A stretch of DNA of 64,000 nucleotides from Amia ocellicauda. Taxonomy: Eukaryota; Chordata; Actinopteri; Amiiformes; Amiidae. The position numbers and the translations under genes were made by a program. Below the pieces are notes generated by a model. It did not search any database, was not told the origin of the DNA, and worked only from the letters and a program-made list of their open reading frames with translations. Shown piece by piece: positions 10,709 through 22,507 of this stretch (position 1 is its first letter; each line of letters begins with the position of its first letter). The stretch covers positions 1 through 64,000 of the forward strand of contig NW_027102786.1 of the NCBI RefSeq assembly GCF_036373705.1, in the 5' to 3' direction.

Positions 10709-11762
10709 TTGCATCTTTTACACACCAGAGGGCGACAAATCACGAGTTTTAACTTTGGATACACGCAATTTCATCATTATTTCAGATTTGATTTCCCCAA
10801 ATACACAGGCATACAATAGATCTTGTTCTCCAACGTAAACGGTCCCTAGTAACTAGGGTACATTCGTAAATAAATTGAGCATCATGGCTAGAATTGACTA
10901 AATGTTGCCTAATCTTTCTCATCGAGAAATGACACAATTACAGCAACACAAAAAGGAACTCCACCGGACAAAGTTCAGTGCTCACAAGGAGCCTCATTCA
11001 ACACACACGGTTCCATTCCCATTCATGCAAAGTACGAAAGTGTAAAACTTGGGAACATACTTGAGAGCAAAGATCACATTCAATCTCATTCAAGGCACGG
11101 ATGTGAATGCAACGGGATGAAATTACTGAAATGATGCCTGCCCTCGAACTGTGATGATGGACTACCCGACTCGCCAATAATATTGGGTTCTGGTGTATTG
11201 AAATACAGGAGCTGCTGGATTTGTGTGTTTTCTTACCCCCTCAACATAGTTTGCCAAATGTTTAAACAACTGAACTTATATTCAAGGTTTGTTTCTCTTC
11301 ATATGTTTTACTGGTTTACATTTGTCTCAGCAACCTGTTGAATGATTCTTCTGCTTTCAAAACAAAATGACAACAGGATGAATGCACACACTTGAAAATA
11401 CAATACATGCAATGTTATGCATCATAGTGATGCAACCTCCTTTCAGTTTCATACTGCATGTCAATTGAAATCCTTACTGAAATGCACACCTTCTCAAGAT
11501 TGCGCTTGACTGGCGTGTCAGGCACTCAATTACAGCTGTATTATCAAGACAATGTGTTCGTTTTGTAAAATATAGTTCCGGTCTGGTGTGGCACCCCAGC
11601 TAACGCACAATGTTGCCACAACGTGGCGTGTTAGCAGGGACTGTCTGCGGCGCGCTGCTGTGTCCCGGGCTTTAGAGTAGAGAGACAGTTCAACTGCAAG
11701 TATGAACGGCAGAAACGGATATTTCCTTCCCTTTAAGTAGAGCGTCAGGGACAGCCTCCCTG

Positions 11763-11882
11763 ACTTACGGCCATACTATCCTGAATATGCCCGATCTCGT
11801 CCGATCTCGGAAGCCAAGCAGGCTCGGGCCTGGTCAGTACTTGGATGGGAGACCGCCTGGGAATACCAGGTGCTGTAACCTC
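11763..11882 (+). pseudogene. 5S rRNA copy 11, terminal stem and terminator lost
   Basis: Six changes: G1A, G17T, C26T, T53C, G117C and T120C. G1A and G117C both hit the terminal stem, and G17T opens a helix II pair. T120C removes the T4 directly after the gene, so the first run of four T is at 11890-11893 and any transcript would be about 10 nt longer. Promoter boxes are otherwise intact. Upstream spacer mixes types (AACGTGGCG and CCCGGGC, but CTGCAAG). The same allele recurs as copy 13. Confidence 0.75.
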
Positions 11883-11889
11883 TTGCACC

Positions 11890-11893
11890 TTTT
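11890..11893 (+). terminator. Only T4 left after copy 11
   Basis: The gene-end T4 of copy 11 is changed to CTCTT, so this downstream run is the first terminator. The same holds after copy 13 at 14252-14255. Confidence 0.65.
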
Positions 11894-12947
11894 ACACACC
11901 AGAGGGCGACAAATCACGAGTTTTAACTTTGGATACACACAATTTCATCATTATTTCAGATTTTACTTCCCCAAATACACAGGCATAAAATAGATCTTGT
12001 TCTCCAACGTAAACGGTCCCTAGTAACTAGCGTACATTCGTAAATAAATTGAGCATCATGGCTAGAAGTGACTAAATGTTGCCTAATCTTTCTCATCAAG
12101 AAATGACACAATTACAGCAACACAAAAAGGAACTCCACCGGACAAAATTCAGTGCTCACAAGGAGCCTCATTCAACACACTCGGTTCCATTCCCATTCAT
12201 GCAAAGCACGAAAGTGTAAAACTTGGGAACATACTTGAGAGCAAAGATCACATTCAATCTCATTCAAGGCACGGATGTGAATGCAACGGGATGAAATTAC
12301 TGAAATGATGCCTGCCCTCGAACTGTGATGATGGACTACCCGACTCGCCAATAATATTGGGTTCTGGTGTATTGAAATACAGGAGCTGCTGGATTTGTGT
12401 GTTTTCTTACCCCCTCACCATAGTTTGTCAAATGTTTAAACAACTGAACTTATATTCAAGGTTTGTTTCTCTTCATATGTTTTACTGGTTTACATTTGTC
12501 TCAGCAACCTGTTGAATGATTCATCTGCTTTCAAAACAAAATGACAACAGGATGAATGCACACACTTGAAAATACACTACATGCAATGTTATGCATCATA
12601 GTGATGCAACCTCCTTTCAGTTTCATACTGCATGTCAATTGAAATCCTTACTGAAATGCACACCTTCTCAAGATTGCGCTTGACTGGCGTGTCAGGCACT
12701 CAATTACAGCTGTTTTATCAAGACAATGTGTTCGTTTTGTAAAATATAGTTCCGGTCTGGTGTGGCACCCCAGCTAACGCACAACGTTGCCACAACGTTG
12801 CCACAACGTGGCGTGTTAGCAGGGACTGTCTGCGGCGCGCTGGTGTGTCCCGGGCTTTAGAGTAGAGAGACAGTTCAACTGTAAGTATGAGCGGCAGAAA
12901 CGGATATTGCCTTCCCTTTAACTAGAGCGTCAGGGACACCCTCCCTG

Positions 12948-13067
12948 GCTTACGGCCATACTAGCCTGAATACGCCCGATCTCGTCCGATCTCGGAAGCT
13001 AAGCAGGCTCGGGCCTGGTCAGTACTTGGATGGGAGACCGCCTGGGAATACCAGGTGCTGTAAGCTT
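12948..13067 (+). rRNA. 5S rRNA copy 12
   Basis: Exact match to the array consensus. The TATA-like element reads TTTAAC instead of TTTAAG, a change shared with copy 14, its duplicate. Upstream spacer is type B with two 11-bp repeats except for GAGCGG. The spacer after it holds the first CTCAGCAA duplication variant. Confidence 0.94.
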
Positions 13068-13684
13068 TTGCATCTTTTACACACCAGAGGGCGACAAATC
13101 ACGAGTTTTAACTTTGGATACACGCAATTTCATCATTATTTCAGATTTGACTTCCCCAAATACACAGGCATACAATAGATCTTGTTCTCCAACGTAAACG
13201 GTCCCTAGTAACTAGGGTACATTCGTAAATAAATTGAGCATCATGGCTAGAAGTGACTAAATGTTGCCTAATCTTTCTCATCGAGAAATGACACAATTAC
13301 AGCAACACAAAAAGGAACTCCACCGGACAAAGTTCAGTGCTCACAAGGAACCTCATTCAACACACACGGTTCCATTCCCATTCATGCAAAGCACGAAAGT
13401 GTAAAACTTGGGAACATACTTGAGAGCAAAGATCACATTCAATCTCATTCAAGGCACGGATGTGAATGCAACGGGATGAAATTACTGAAATGATGCCTGC
13501 CCTCGAACTGTGATGATGGACTACCCGACTCGCCAATAATATTGGGTTCTGGTGTATTGAAATACAGGAGCTGCTGGATTTGTGTGTTTTCTTACCCCCT
13601 CACCATAGTTTGTCAAATGTTTAAACAACTGAACTTATATTCAAGGTTTGTTTCTCTTCATATGTTTTACTGGTTTACATTTGT

Positions 13685-13705
13685 CTCAGCAACCTCAGCA
13701 AAAAT
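13685..13705 (+). repeat. CTCAGCAA duplication variant, after copy 12
   Basis: CTCAGCAAC is followed by a second CTCAGCAAA in place of CTGTTGAATG, adding 3 bp. It is joined to a linked TCTTCTACTTTC change, so the four carriers share one origin. Confidence 0.85.
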
Positions 13706-14124
13706 GATTCTTCTACTTTCAAAACAAAATGACAACAGGATGAATGCACACACTTGAAAATACAATACATGCAATGTTATGCATCATAGTGATGCAACCT
13801 CCTTTCAGTTTCATACTGCATGTCAATTGAAATCCTTACTGAAATGCACACCTTCTCAAGATTGCGCTTGACTGGCGTGTCAGGCACTCAATTACAGCTG
13901 TATTATCAAGACAATGTGTTCGTTTTGTAAAATATAGTTCCGGTCTGGTGTGGCACCCCAGCTAACGCACAATGTTGCCACAACGTGGCGTGTTAGCAGG
14001 GACTGTCTGCGGCGCGCTGCTGTGTCCCGGGCTTTAGAGTAGAGAGACAGTTCAACTGCAAGTATGAACGGCAGAAACGGATATTTCCTTCCCTTTAAGT
14101 AGAGCGTCAGGGACAGCCTCCCTG

Positions 14125-14244
14125 ACTTACGGCCATACTATCCTGAATATGCCCGATCTCGTCCGATCTCGGAAGCCAAGCAGGCTCGGGCCTGGTCAGT
14201 ACTTGGATGGGAGACCGCCTGGGAATACCAGGTGCTGTAACCTC
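14125..14244 (+). pseudogene. 5S rRNA copy 13, duplicate of copy 11
   Basis: Carries the same six changes as copy 11 (G1A, G17T, C26T, T53C, G117C, T120C) and the same flanks, 2,362 bp further on. The first T4 is at 14252-14255. A broken gene has therefore been copied together with its intact neighbour, as expected from unequal crossing over without selection on single copies. Confidence 0.75.
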
Positions 14245-15309
14245 TTGCACCTTTTACACACCAGAGGGCGACAAATCACGAGTTTTAACTTTGGATACAC
14301 ACAATTTCATCATTATTTCAGATTTTACTTCCCCAAATACACAGGCATAAAATAGATCTTGTTCTCCAACGTAAACGGTCCCTAGTAACTAGCGTACATT
14401 CGTAAATAAATTGAGCATCATGGCTAGAAGTGACTAAATGTTGCCTAATCTTTCTCATCAAGAAATGACACAATTACAGCAACACAAAAAGGAACTCCAC
14501 CGGACAAAATTCAGTGCTCACAAGGAGCCTCATTCAACACACTCGGTTCCATTCCCATTCATGCAAAGCACGAAAGTGTAAAACTTGGGAACATACTTGA
14601 GAGCAAAGATCACATTCAATCTCATTCAAGGCACGGATGTGAATGCAACGGGATGAAATTACTGAAATGATGCCTGCCCTCGAACTGTGATGATGGACTA
14701 CCCGACTCGCCAATAATATTGGGTTCTGGTGTATTGAAATACAGGAGCTGCTGGATTTGTGTGTTTTCTTACCCCCTCACCATAGTTTGTCAAATGTTTA
14801 AACAACTGAACTTATATTCAAGGTTTGTTTCTCTTCATATGTTTTACTGGTTTACATTTGTCTCAGCAACCTGTTGAATGATTCATCTGCTTTCAAAACA
14901 AAATGACAACAGGATGAATGCACACACTTGAAAATACACTACATGCAATGTTATGCATCATAGTGATGCAACCTCCTTTCAGTTTCATACTGCATGTCAA
15001 TTGAAATCCTTACTGAAATGCACACCTTCTCAAGATTGCGCTTGACTGGCGTGTCAGGCACTCAATTACAGCTGTTTTATCAAGACAATGTGTTCGTTTT
15101 GTAAAATATAGTTCCGGTCTGGTGTGGCACCCCAGCTAACGCACAACGTTGCCACAACGTTGCCACAACGTGGCGTGTTAGCAGGGACTGTCTGCGGCGC
15201 GCTGGTGTGTCCCGGGCTTTAGAGTAGAGAGACAGTTCAACTGTAAGTATGAGCGGCAGAAACGGATATTGCCTTCCCTTTAACTAGAGCGTCAGGGACA
15301 CCCTCCCTG

Positions 15310-15429
15310 GCTTACGGCCATACTAGCCTGAATACGCCCGATCTCGTCCGATCTCGGAAGCTAAGCAGGCTCGGGCCTGGTCAGTACTTGGAAGGGAGAC
15401 CGCCTGGGAATACCAGGTGCTGTAAGCTT
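15310..15429 (+). rRNA. 5S rRNA copy 14
   Basis: Duplicate of copy 12 with one later private change, T84A, in the C box at the U84:G93 position of helix IV. TATA-like element TTTAAC as in copy 12. Upstream spacer is type B with two 11-bp repeats and GAGCGG. Probably weaker TFIIIA contact; otherwise normal. Confidence 0.85.
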
Positions 15430-16483
15430 TTGCATCTTTTACACACCAGAGGGCGACAAATCACGAGTTTTAACTTTGGATACACGCAATTTCATCATTA
15501 TTTCAGATTTGACTTCCCCAAATACACAGGCATACAATAGATCTTGTTCTCCAACGTAAACGGTCCCTAGTAACTAGGGTACATTCGTAAATAAATTGAG
15601 CATCATGGCTAGAAGTGACTAAATGTTGCCTAATCTTTCTCATCGAGAAATGACACAATTACAGCAACACAAAAAGGAACTCCACCGGACAAAGTTCAGT
15701 GCTCACAAGGAACCTCATTCAACACACACGGTTCCATTCCCATTCATGCAAAGCACGAAAGTGTAAAACTTGGGAACATACTTGAGAGCAAAGATCACAT
15801 TCAATCTCATTCAAGGCACGGATGTGAATGCAACGGGATGAAATTACTGAAATGATGCCTGCCCTCGAACTGTGATGATGGACTACCCGACTCGCCAATA
15901 ATATTGGGTTCTGGTGTATTGAAATACAGGAGCTGCTGGATTTGTGTGTTTTCTTACCCCCTCACCATAGTTTGTCAAATGTTTAAACAACTGAACTTAT
16001 ATTCAAGGTTTGTTTCTCTTCATATGTTTTACTGGTTTACATTTGTCTCAGCAACCTGTTGAATGATTCTTCTGCTTTCAAAACAAAATGACAACAGGAT
16101 GAATGCACACACTTGAAAATACAATACATGCAATGTTATGCATCATAGTGATGCAACCTCCTTTCAGTTTCATACTGCATGTCAATTGAAATCCTTACTG
16201 AAATGCACACCTTCTCAAGATTGCGCTTGACTGGCGTGTCAGGCACTCAATTACAGCTGTATTATCAAGACAATGTGTTCGTTTTGTAAAATATAGTTCC
16301 GGTCTGGTGTGGCACCCCAGCTAACGCACAACGTTGCCACAACGTTTCGTGTTAGCAGGGACTGTCTGCGGCGCGCTGGTGTGTCCCGGACTTTAGAGTA
16401 GAGAGACAGTTCAACTGCAAGTATGAGCGGCAGAAACGGATATTGCCTTCCCTTTAAGTAGAGCGTCAGGGACACCCTCCCTG

Positions 16484-16603
16484 GCTTACGGCCATACTAG
16501 TCTGAATACGCACGATCTCGTCCGATCTCGGAAGCTAAGCAGGCTCAGGCCTGGACAGTACTTGGATGGGAGACCGCCTGGGAATACCAGGTGCTGTAAG
16601 CTT
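16484..16603 (+). rRNA. 5S rRNA copy 15 (variant pair with copy 16)
   Basis: Four changes. C18T leaves a U:G wobble in helix II. C29A disturbs helix III. G64A is a CpG change at the end of the A box. T72A in the intermediate element opens the U72:A103 pair. The following spacer has ACAACAGAGG and GGGTATATTCATAAAT. Upstream spacer is type A with one 11-bp repeat. Function doubtful but not excluded. Confidence 0.75.
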
Positions 16604-17657
16604 TTGCATCTTTTACACAACAGAGGGCGACAAATCACGAGTTTTAACTTTGGATACACGCAATTTCATCATTATTTCAGATTTGACTTCCCCAAATACA
16701 CAGGCATACAATAGATCTTGTTCTCCAACGTAAACGGTCCCTAGTAACTAGGGTATATTCATAAATAAATTGAGCATCATGGCTAGAAGTGACTAAATGT
16801 TGCCTAATCTTTCTCATCGAGAAATGACACAATTACAGCAACACAAAAAGGAACTCCACCGGACAAAGTTCAGTGCTCACAAGGAGCCTCATTCAACACA
16901 CACGGTTCCATTCCCATTCATGCAAAGCACGAAAGTGTAAAACTTGGGAACATACTTGAGAGCAAAGATCACATTCAATCTCATTCAAGGCACGGATGTG
17001 AATGCAACGGGATGAAATTACTGAAATGATGCCTGCCCTCGAACTGTGATGATGGACTACCCGACTCGCCAATAATATTGGGTTCTGGTGTATTGAAATA
17101 CAGGAGCTGCTGGATTTGTGTGTTTTCTTACCCCCTCACCATAGTTTGTCAAATGTTTAAACAACTGAACTTATATTCAAGGTTTGTTTCTCTTCATATG
17201 TTTTACTGGTTTACATTTGTCTCAGCAACCTGTTGAATGATTCTTCTGCTTTCAAAACAAAATGACAACAGGATGAATGCACACACTTGAAAATACACTA
17301 CATGCAATGTTATGCATCATAGTGATGCAACCTCCTTTCAGTTTCATACTGCATGTCAATTGAAATCCTTACTGAAATGCACACCTTCTCAAGATTGCGC
17401 TTGACTGGCGTGTCAGGCACTCAATTACAGCTGTTTTATCAAGACAATGTGTTCGTTTTGTAAAATATAGTTCCGGTCTGGTGTGGCACCCCAGCTAACG
17501 CACAACGTTGCCACAACGTTTCGTGTTAGCAGGGACTGTCTGCGGCGCGCTGGTGTGTCCCGGACTTTAGAGTAGAGAGACAGTTCAACTGCAAGTATGA
17601 GCGGCAGAAACGGATATTGCCTTCCCTTTAAGTAGAGCGTCAGGGACACCCTCCCTG

Positions 17658-17777
17658 GCTTACGGCCATACTAGTCTGAATACGCACGATCTCGTCCGAT
17701 CTCGGAAGCTAAGCAGGCTCAGGCCTGGACAGTACTTGGATGGGAGACCGCCTGGGAATACCAGGTGCTGTAAGCTT
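17658..17777 (+). rRNA. 5S rRNA copy 16 (duplicate of copy 15)
   Basis: Same four changes as copy 15 (C18T, C29A, G64A, T72A) and nearly identical flanks at an offset of 1,174 bp, so the two are a recent one-unit tandem duplication. The spacer after copy 16 has two private changes (CTTAACCCC and GACAAAAGG). Confidence 0.75.
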
Positions 17778-18842
17778 TTGCATCTTTTACACAACAGAGG
17801 GCGACAAATCACGAGTTTTAACTTTGGATACACGCAATTTCATCATTATTTCAGATTTGACTTCCCCAAATACACAGGCATACAATAGATCTTGTTCTCC
17901 AACGTAAACGGTCCCTAGTAACTAGGGTATATTCATAAATAAATTGAGCATCATGGCTAGAAGTGACTAAATGTTGCCTAATCTTTCTCATCGAGAAATG
18001 ACACAATTACAGCAACACAAAAAGGAACTCCACCGGACAAAGTTCAGTGCTCACAAGGAGCCTCATTCAACACACACGGTTCCATTCCCATTCATGCAAA
18101 GCACGAAAGTGTAAAACTTGGGAACATACTTGAGAGCAAAGATCACATTCAATCTCATTCAAGGCACGGATGTGAATGCAACGGGATGAAATTACTGAAA
18201 TGATGCCTGCCCTCGAACTGTGATGATGGACTACCCGACTCGCCAATAATATTGGGTTCTGGTGTATTGAAATACAGGAGCTGCTGGATTTGTGTGTTTT
18301 CTTAACCCCTCACCATAGTTTGTCAAATGTTTAAACAACTGAACTTATATTCAAGGTTTGTTTCTCTTCATATGTTTTACTGGTTTACATTTGTCTCAGC
18401 AACCTGTTGAATGATTCTTCTGCTTTCAAAACAAAATGACAAAAGGATGAATGCACACACTTGAAAATACACTACATGCAATGTTATGCATCATAGTGAT
18501 GCAACCTCCTTTCAGTTTCATACTGCATGTCAATTGAAATCCTTACTGAAATGCACACCTTCTCAAGATTGCGCTTGACTGGCGTGTCAGGCACTCAATT
18601 ACAGCTGTTTTATCAAGACAATGTGTTCGTTTTGTAAAATATAGTTCCGGTCTGGTGTGACACCCCAGCTAACGCACAACGTTGCCACAACGTTGCCACA
18701 ACGTGGCGTGTAAGAAGGGACTGTCTGCGGCGCGCTGGTGTGTCCCGGGCTTTAGAGTAGAGAGACAGTTCAACTGTAAGTATGAACGGCAGAAACGGAT
18801 ATTGCCTTCCCTTTAAGTAGAGCGTCAGGGACAGCCTCCCTG

Positions 18843-18962
18843 GCTTACGGCCATACTAGCCTGAATACGCCCGATCTCGTCCGATCTCGGAAGCCAAGCA
18901 GACTCGGGCCTGGTTAGTACTTGGATGGGCGACCGCCTGGGAATACCAGGTGCTGTAAGCTT
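18843..18962 (+). rRNA. 5S rRNA copy 17 (diverged, C53 class)
   Basis: Four changes: T53C and G60A in the A box (G60A opens the C18:G60 pair), C73T, which is the usual vertebrate base at this site, and A88C in the C-box loop. Upstream spacer is type B with two 11-bp repeats and a changed GTGTAAGAAGG. Probably weak or inactive. Confidence 0.7.
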
Positions 18963-19306
18963 TTGCACCTTTTACACACCAGAGGGCGACAAATCACGAG
19001 TTTTAACTTTGGATACACGCAATTTCATCATTATTTCAGATTTTACTTCCCCAAATACACAGGCATACAATAGATCTTGTTCTCCAACGTAAACGGTCCC
19101 TAGTAAATAGGGTACATTCGTCAATAAATTGAGCATCATGGCTAGAAGTGACTAAATGTTGCCTAATCTTTCTCATCAAGAAATGACACAATTACAGCAA
19201 CAAAAAAGGAACTCCACCGGACAAAGTTCAGTGCTCACAAGGAGCATCATTCAACACACACGGTTCCATTCCCATTCATGCAAAGCACGAAAGTGTAAAA
19301 CTTGGG

Positions 19307-19330
19307 AACATACTTGAGAACATACTTGAG
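19307..19330 (+). repeat. 12-bp tandem duplication in spacer
   Basis: AACATACTTGAG occurs twice in a row, only in the unit after copy 17. With a 1-bp loss nearby it makes this unit 1,185 bp despite a single 11-bp repeat. Confidence 0.92.
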
Positions 19331-19996
19331 AGCAAAGATCACATTCAATCTCATTCAAGGCACGGATGTGAATGCAACGGGATGAAATTACTGAAATGAT
19401 GCCTGCCCTCGAACTGTGATGATGGACTACCCGACTCGCCAATAATATTGGGTTCTGGTGTATTGAAATACAGGAGCTGCTGGATTTGTGTGTTTTCTTA
19501 CCCCCTCACCATAGTTTGTCAAATGTTTAAACAACTGAACTTATATTCAAGGTTTGTTTCTCTTCATATGTTTTACTGGTTTACATTTGTCTCAGCAACC
19601 TGTTGAATGATTCTTCTGCTTTCAAAAACAAATGACAACAGGATGAATGCACACACTTGAAAATACAATACATGCAATGTTATGCATCATAGTGATGCAA
19701 CCTCCTTTCAGTTTCATACTGCATGTCAATTGAAATCCTTACTGAAATGCACACCTTCTCAAGATTGCGCTTGACTGGCGTGTCAGGCACTCAATTACAG
19801 CTGTATTATCAAGACAATGTGTTCGTTTTGTAAAATATAGTTCCGGTCTGGTGTGGCACCCCAGCTAACGCACAACGTTGCCACAACGTGGCGTGTTAGC
19901 AGGGACTGTCTGCGGCGCGCTGGTGTGTCCCGGGCTTTAGAGTAGAGAGACAGTTCAACTGTAAGTATGAACGGCAGAATCGGATATTGCCTTCCC

Positions 19997-20002
19997 TATA
20001 AG
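19997..20002 (+). promoter_or_regulatory. Canonical TATAAG before copy 18
   Basis: A single T-to-A change makes TATAAG at -31 to -26, in front of a gene with perfect consensus. No other copy in the window has it. Confidence 0.6.
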
Positions 20003-20027
20003 TAGAGCGTCAGGGACAGCCTCCCTG

Positions 20028-20147
20028 GCTTACGGCCATACTAGCCTGAATACGCCCGATCTCGTCCGATCTCGGAAGCTAAGCAGGCTCGGGCCTGGTC
20101 AGTACTTGGATGGGAGACCGCCTGGGAATACCAGGTGCTGTAAGCTT
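20028..20147 (+). rRNA. 5S rRNA copy 18
   Basis: Exact match to the array consensus. The TATA-like element is TATAAG here, the only copy with a canonical TATA at -31. Upstream spacer is type B with one 11-bp repeat. The unit before it is still 1,185 bp long because of a 12-bp duplication at 19307-19330. Confidence 0.96.
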
Positions 20148-21212
20148 TTGCATCTTTTACACACCAGAGGGCGACAAATCACGAGTTTTAACTTTGGATA
20201 CACGCAATTTCATCATTATTTCAGATTTGACTTCCCCAAATACACAGGCATACAATAGATCTTGTTCTCCAACGTAAACGGTCCCTAGTAACTATGGTAC
20301 ATTCGTAAATAAATTGAGCATCATGGCTAGAAGTGACTAAATGTTGCCTAATCTTTCTCATCGAGAAATGACACAATTACAGCAACACAAAAAGGAACTC
20401 CACCGGACAAAGTTCAGTGCTCACAAGGAGCCTCATTCAACACACACGGTTCCATTCCCATTCATGCAAAGCACGAAAGTGTAAAACTTGGGAACATACT
20501 TGAGAGCAAAGATCACATTCAATCTCATTCAAGGCACGGATGTGAATGCAACGGGATGAAATTACTGAAATGATGCCTGCCCTTGAACTGTGATGATGGA
20601 CTACCCGACTCGCCAATAATATTGGGTTCCGGTGTATTGAAATACAGGAGCTGCTGGATTTGTGTGTTTTCTTACCCCCTCACCATAGTTTGTCAAATGT
20701 TTAAACAACTGAACTTATATTCAAGGTTTGTTTCTCTTCATATGTTTTACTGGTTTACATTTGTCTCAGCAACCTGTTGAATGATTCTTGTGCTTTCATA
20801 ACAAAATGACAACAGGATGAATGCACACACTTGAAAATACAATACATGCAATGTTATGCATCATAGTGATGCAACCTCCTTTCAGTTTCATACTGCATGT
20901 CAATTGAAATCCTTACTGAAATGCACACCATCTCAAGATTGCGCTTGACTGGCAAGTCAGGCACTCAATTACAGCTGTTTTATCAAGACAATGTGTTCGT
21001 TTTGTAAAATATAGTTCCGGTCTGGTGTGGCACCCCAGCTAACGCACAACGTTGCCACAACGTTTCCACAACGTGGCGTGTTAGCAGGGACTGTCTGCGG
21101 CGCGCTGGTGTGTCCCGGGCTTTAGAGTAGAGAGACAGTTCAACTGTAAGTATGAACGGCAGAAACGGATATTGCCTTCCCTTTAAGTAGAGCGTCAGGG
21201 ACAACCTCCCTG

Positions 21213-21333
21213 GCTTACGGAAAATACTAGCCTGAATACGCCCGATCTCGTCCGATCTCTGAAGCCAAGCAGGCTCGGGCCTGGTCAGTACTTGGATGGG
21301 AGACCGCCTGGGAATAGCAGGTGCTGTAAGCTT
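21213..21333 (+). pseudogene. 5S rRNA copy 19, insertion in loop A
   Basis: 121 nt long: C9-C10 is replaced by AAA, adding one base where the terminal stem meets loop A. Further changes are G47T (breaks C30:G47 in helix III), T53C in the A box, and C104G (breaks G71:C104 in helix V). The second 11-bp repeat upstream is altered to AACGTTTCCAC. Three stems are damaged, so the RNA is unlikely to fold normally. Confidence 0.72.
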
Positions 21334-22387
21334 TTGCACCTTTTACACACCAGAGGGCGACAAATCACGAGTTTTAACTTTGGATACACACAATTTCATC
21401 ATTATTTCAGATTTTACTTCCCCAAATACACAGGCATACAATAGATCTTGTTCTCCACCGTAAACGGTCCCTAGTAACTAGGGTACATTCGTAAATAAAT
21501 TGAGCATCATGGCTAGAAGTGACTAAATGTTGCCTAATCTTTCTCATCGAGAAATGACACAATTACAGCAACACAAAAAGGAACTCCACCGGACAAAGTT
21601 CAGTGCTCACAAGGAGCCTCATTCAACACACACGGTTCCATTCCCATTCATGCAAAGCACGAAAGTGTAAAACTTGGGAACATACTTGAGAGCAAAGATC
21701 ACATTCAATCTCATTCAAGGCACGGATGTGAATGCAACGGGATGAAATTACTGAAATGATGCCTGCCCTCGAACTGTGATGATGGACTAACCGACTCGCC
21801 AATAATATTGGGTTCTGGTGTATTGAAATACAGGAGCTGCTGGATTTGTGTGTTTTCTTACCCCCTCACCATAGTTTGTCAAATGTTTAAACAACTGAAC
21901 TTATATTCAAGGTTTGTTTCTCTTCATATGTTTTACTGGTTTACATTTGTCTCAGCAACCTGTTGAATGATTCTTCTGCTTTCAAAACAAAATGACAACA
22001 GGATGAATGCACACACTTGAAAATACAATACATGCAATGTTATGCATCATAGTGATGCAACCTCCTTTCAGTTTCATACTGCATGTCAATTGAAATCCTT
22101 ACTGAAATGCACACCTTCTCAAGATTGCGCTTGACTGGCGTGTCAGGCACTCAATTACAGCTGTATTATCAAGACAATGTGTTCGTTTTGTAAAATATAG
22201 TTCCGGTCTGGTGTGGCACCCCAGCTAACGCACAACGTTGCCACAACGTGGCGTGTTAGCAGGGACTATCTGCGGCGCGCTGGTGTGTCCCGGACTTTAG
22301 AATAGAGAGACAGTTCAACTGCAAGTATGAGCGGCAGAAACGGATATTGCCTTCCCTTTAAGTAGAGCGTCAGGGACAACCTCCCTG

Positions 22388-22507
22388 GCTTACGGCCATA
22401 CTAGCCTGAATACGCCCGATCTTGTCCGATCTCGGAAGCTAAGCAGGCTCGGGCCTGGTCAGTACTTGGATGGGAGACCGTCTGGGAATACCAGGTGCTG
22501 TAAGCTT
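22388..22507 (+). rRNA. 5S rRNA copy 20
   Basis: Full length with C36T (CpG change, loop C) and C94T in the C box, leaving a G82:U94 wobble. Upstream spacer is a recombinant: type-B AACGTGGCG with one 11-bp repeat, then the type-A markers CCCGGAC, CTGCAAG and GAGCGG. Likely functional. Confidence 0.87.

Larger units (their letters stand above)
11366..16050 (+). repeat. 2,362-bp tandem duplication (copies 11-12 and 13-14)
   Basis: Copies 11 and 13, and 12 and 14, are the same alleles with the same flanks 2,362 bp apart. The left junction falls in the spacer between about 13717 and 13970, the right one between about 15711 and 16055. The outer limits given are approximate. Confidence 0.85.
16484..18842 (+). 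repeat. 1,174-bp tandem duplication (copies 15-16)
   Basis: Two successive units share four gene changes and the spacer markers ACAACAGAGG and GGGTATATTCATAAAT. Private changes are few, so the event is recent. Confidence 0.85.

Noticed and set aside
10559-10819. Plus-strand frames of 62-86 codons crossing the 5S genes (also at 7117, 11787, 14149, 33072, 55465, 57834, 63732)
   Set aside because: They overlap the rRNA gene and its terminator in the same direction and appear or vanish with single changes in the gene. A polymerase III rRNA gene explains the sequence.
20983-21339. Minus-strand open frame of 118 codons, the longest in the window
   Set aside because: It runs antisense through 5S copy 19 and its upstream spacer and exists only because of that copy's insertion and other private changes. 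No start context, domain or conservation.
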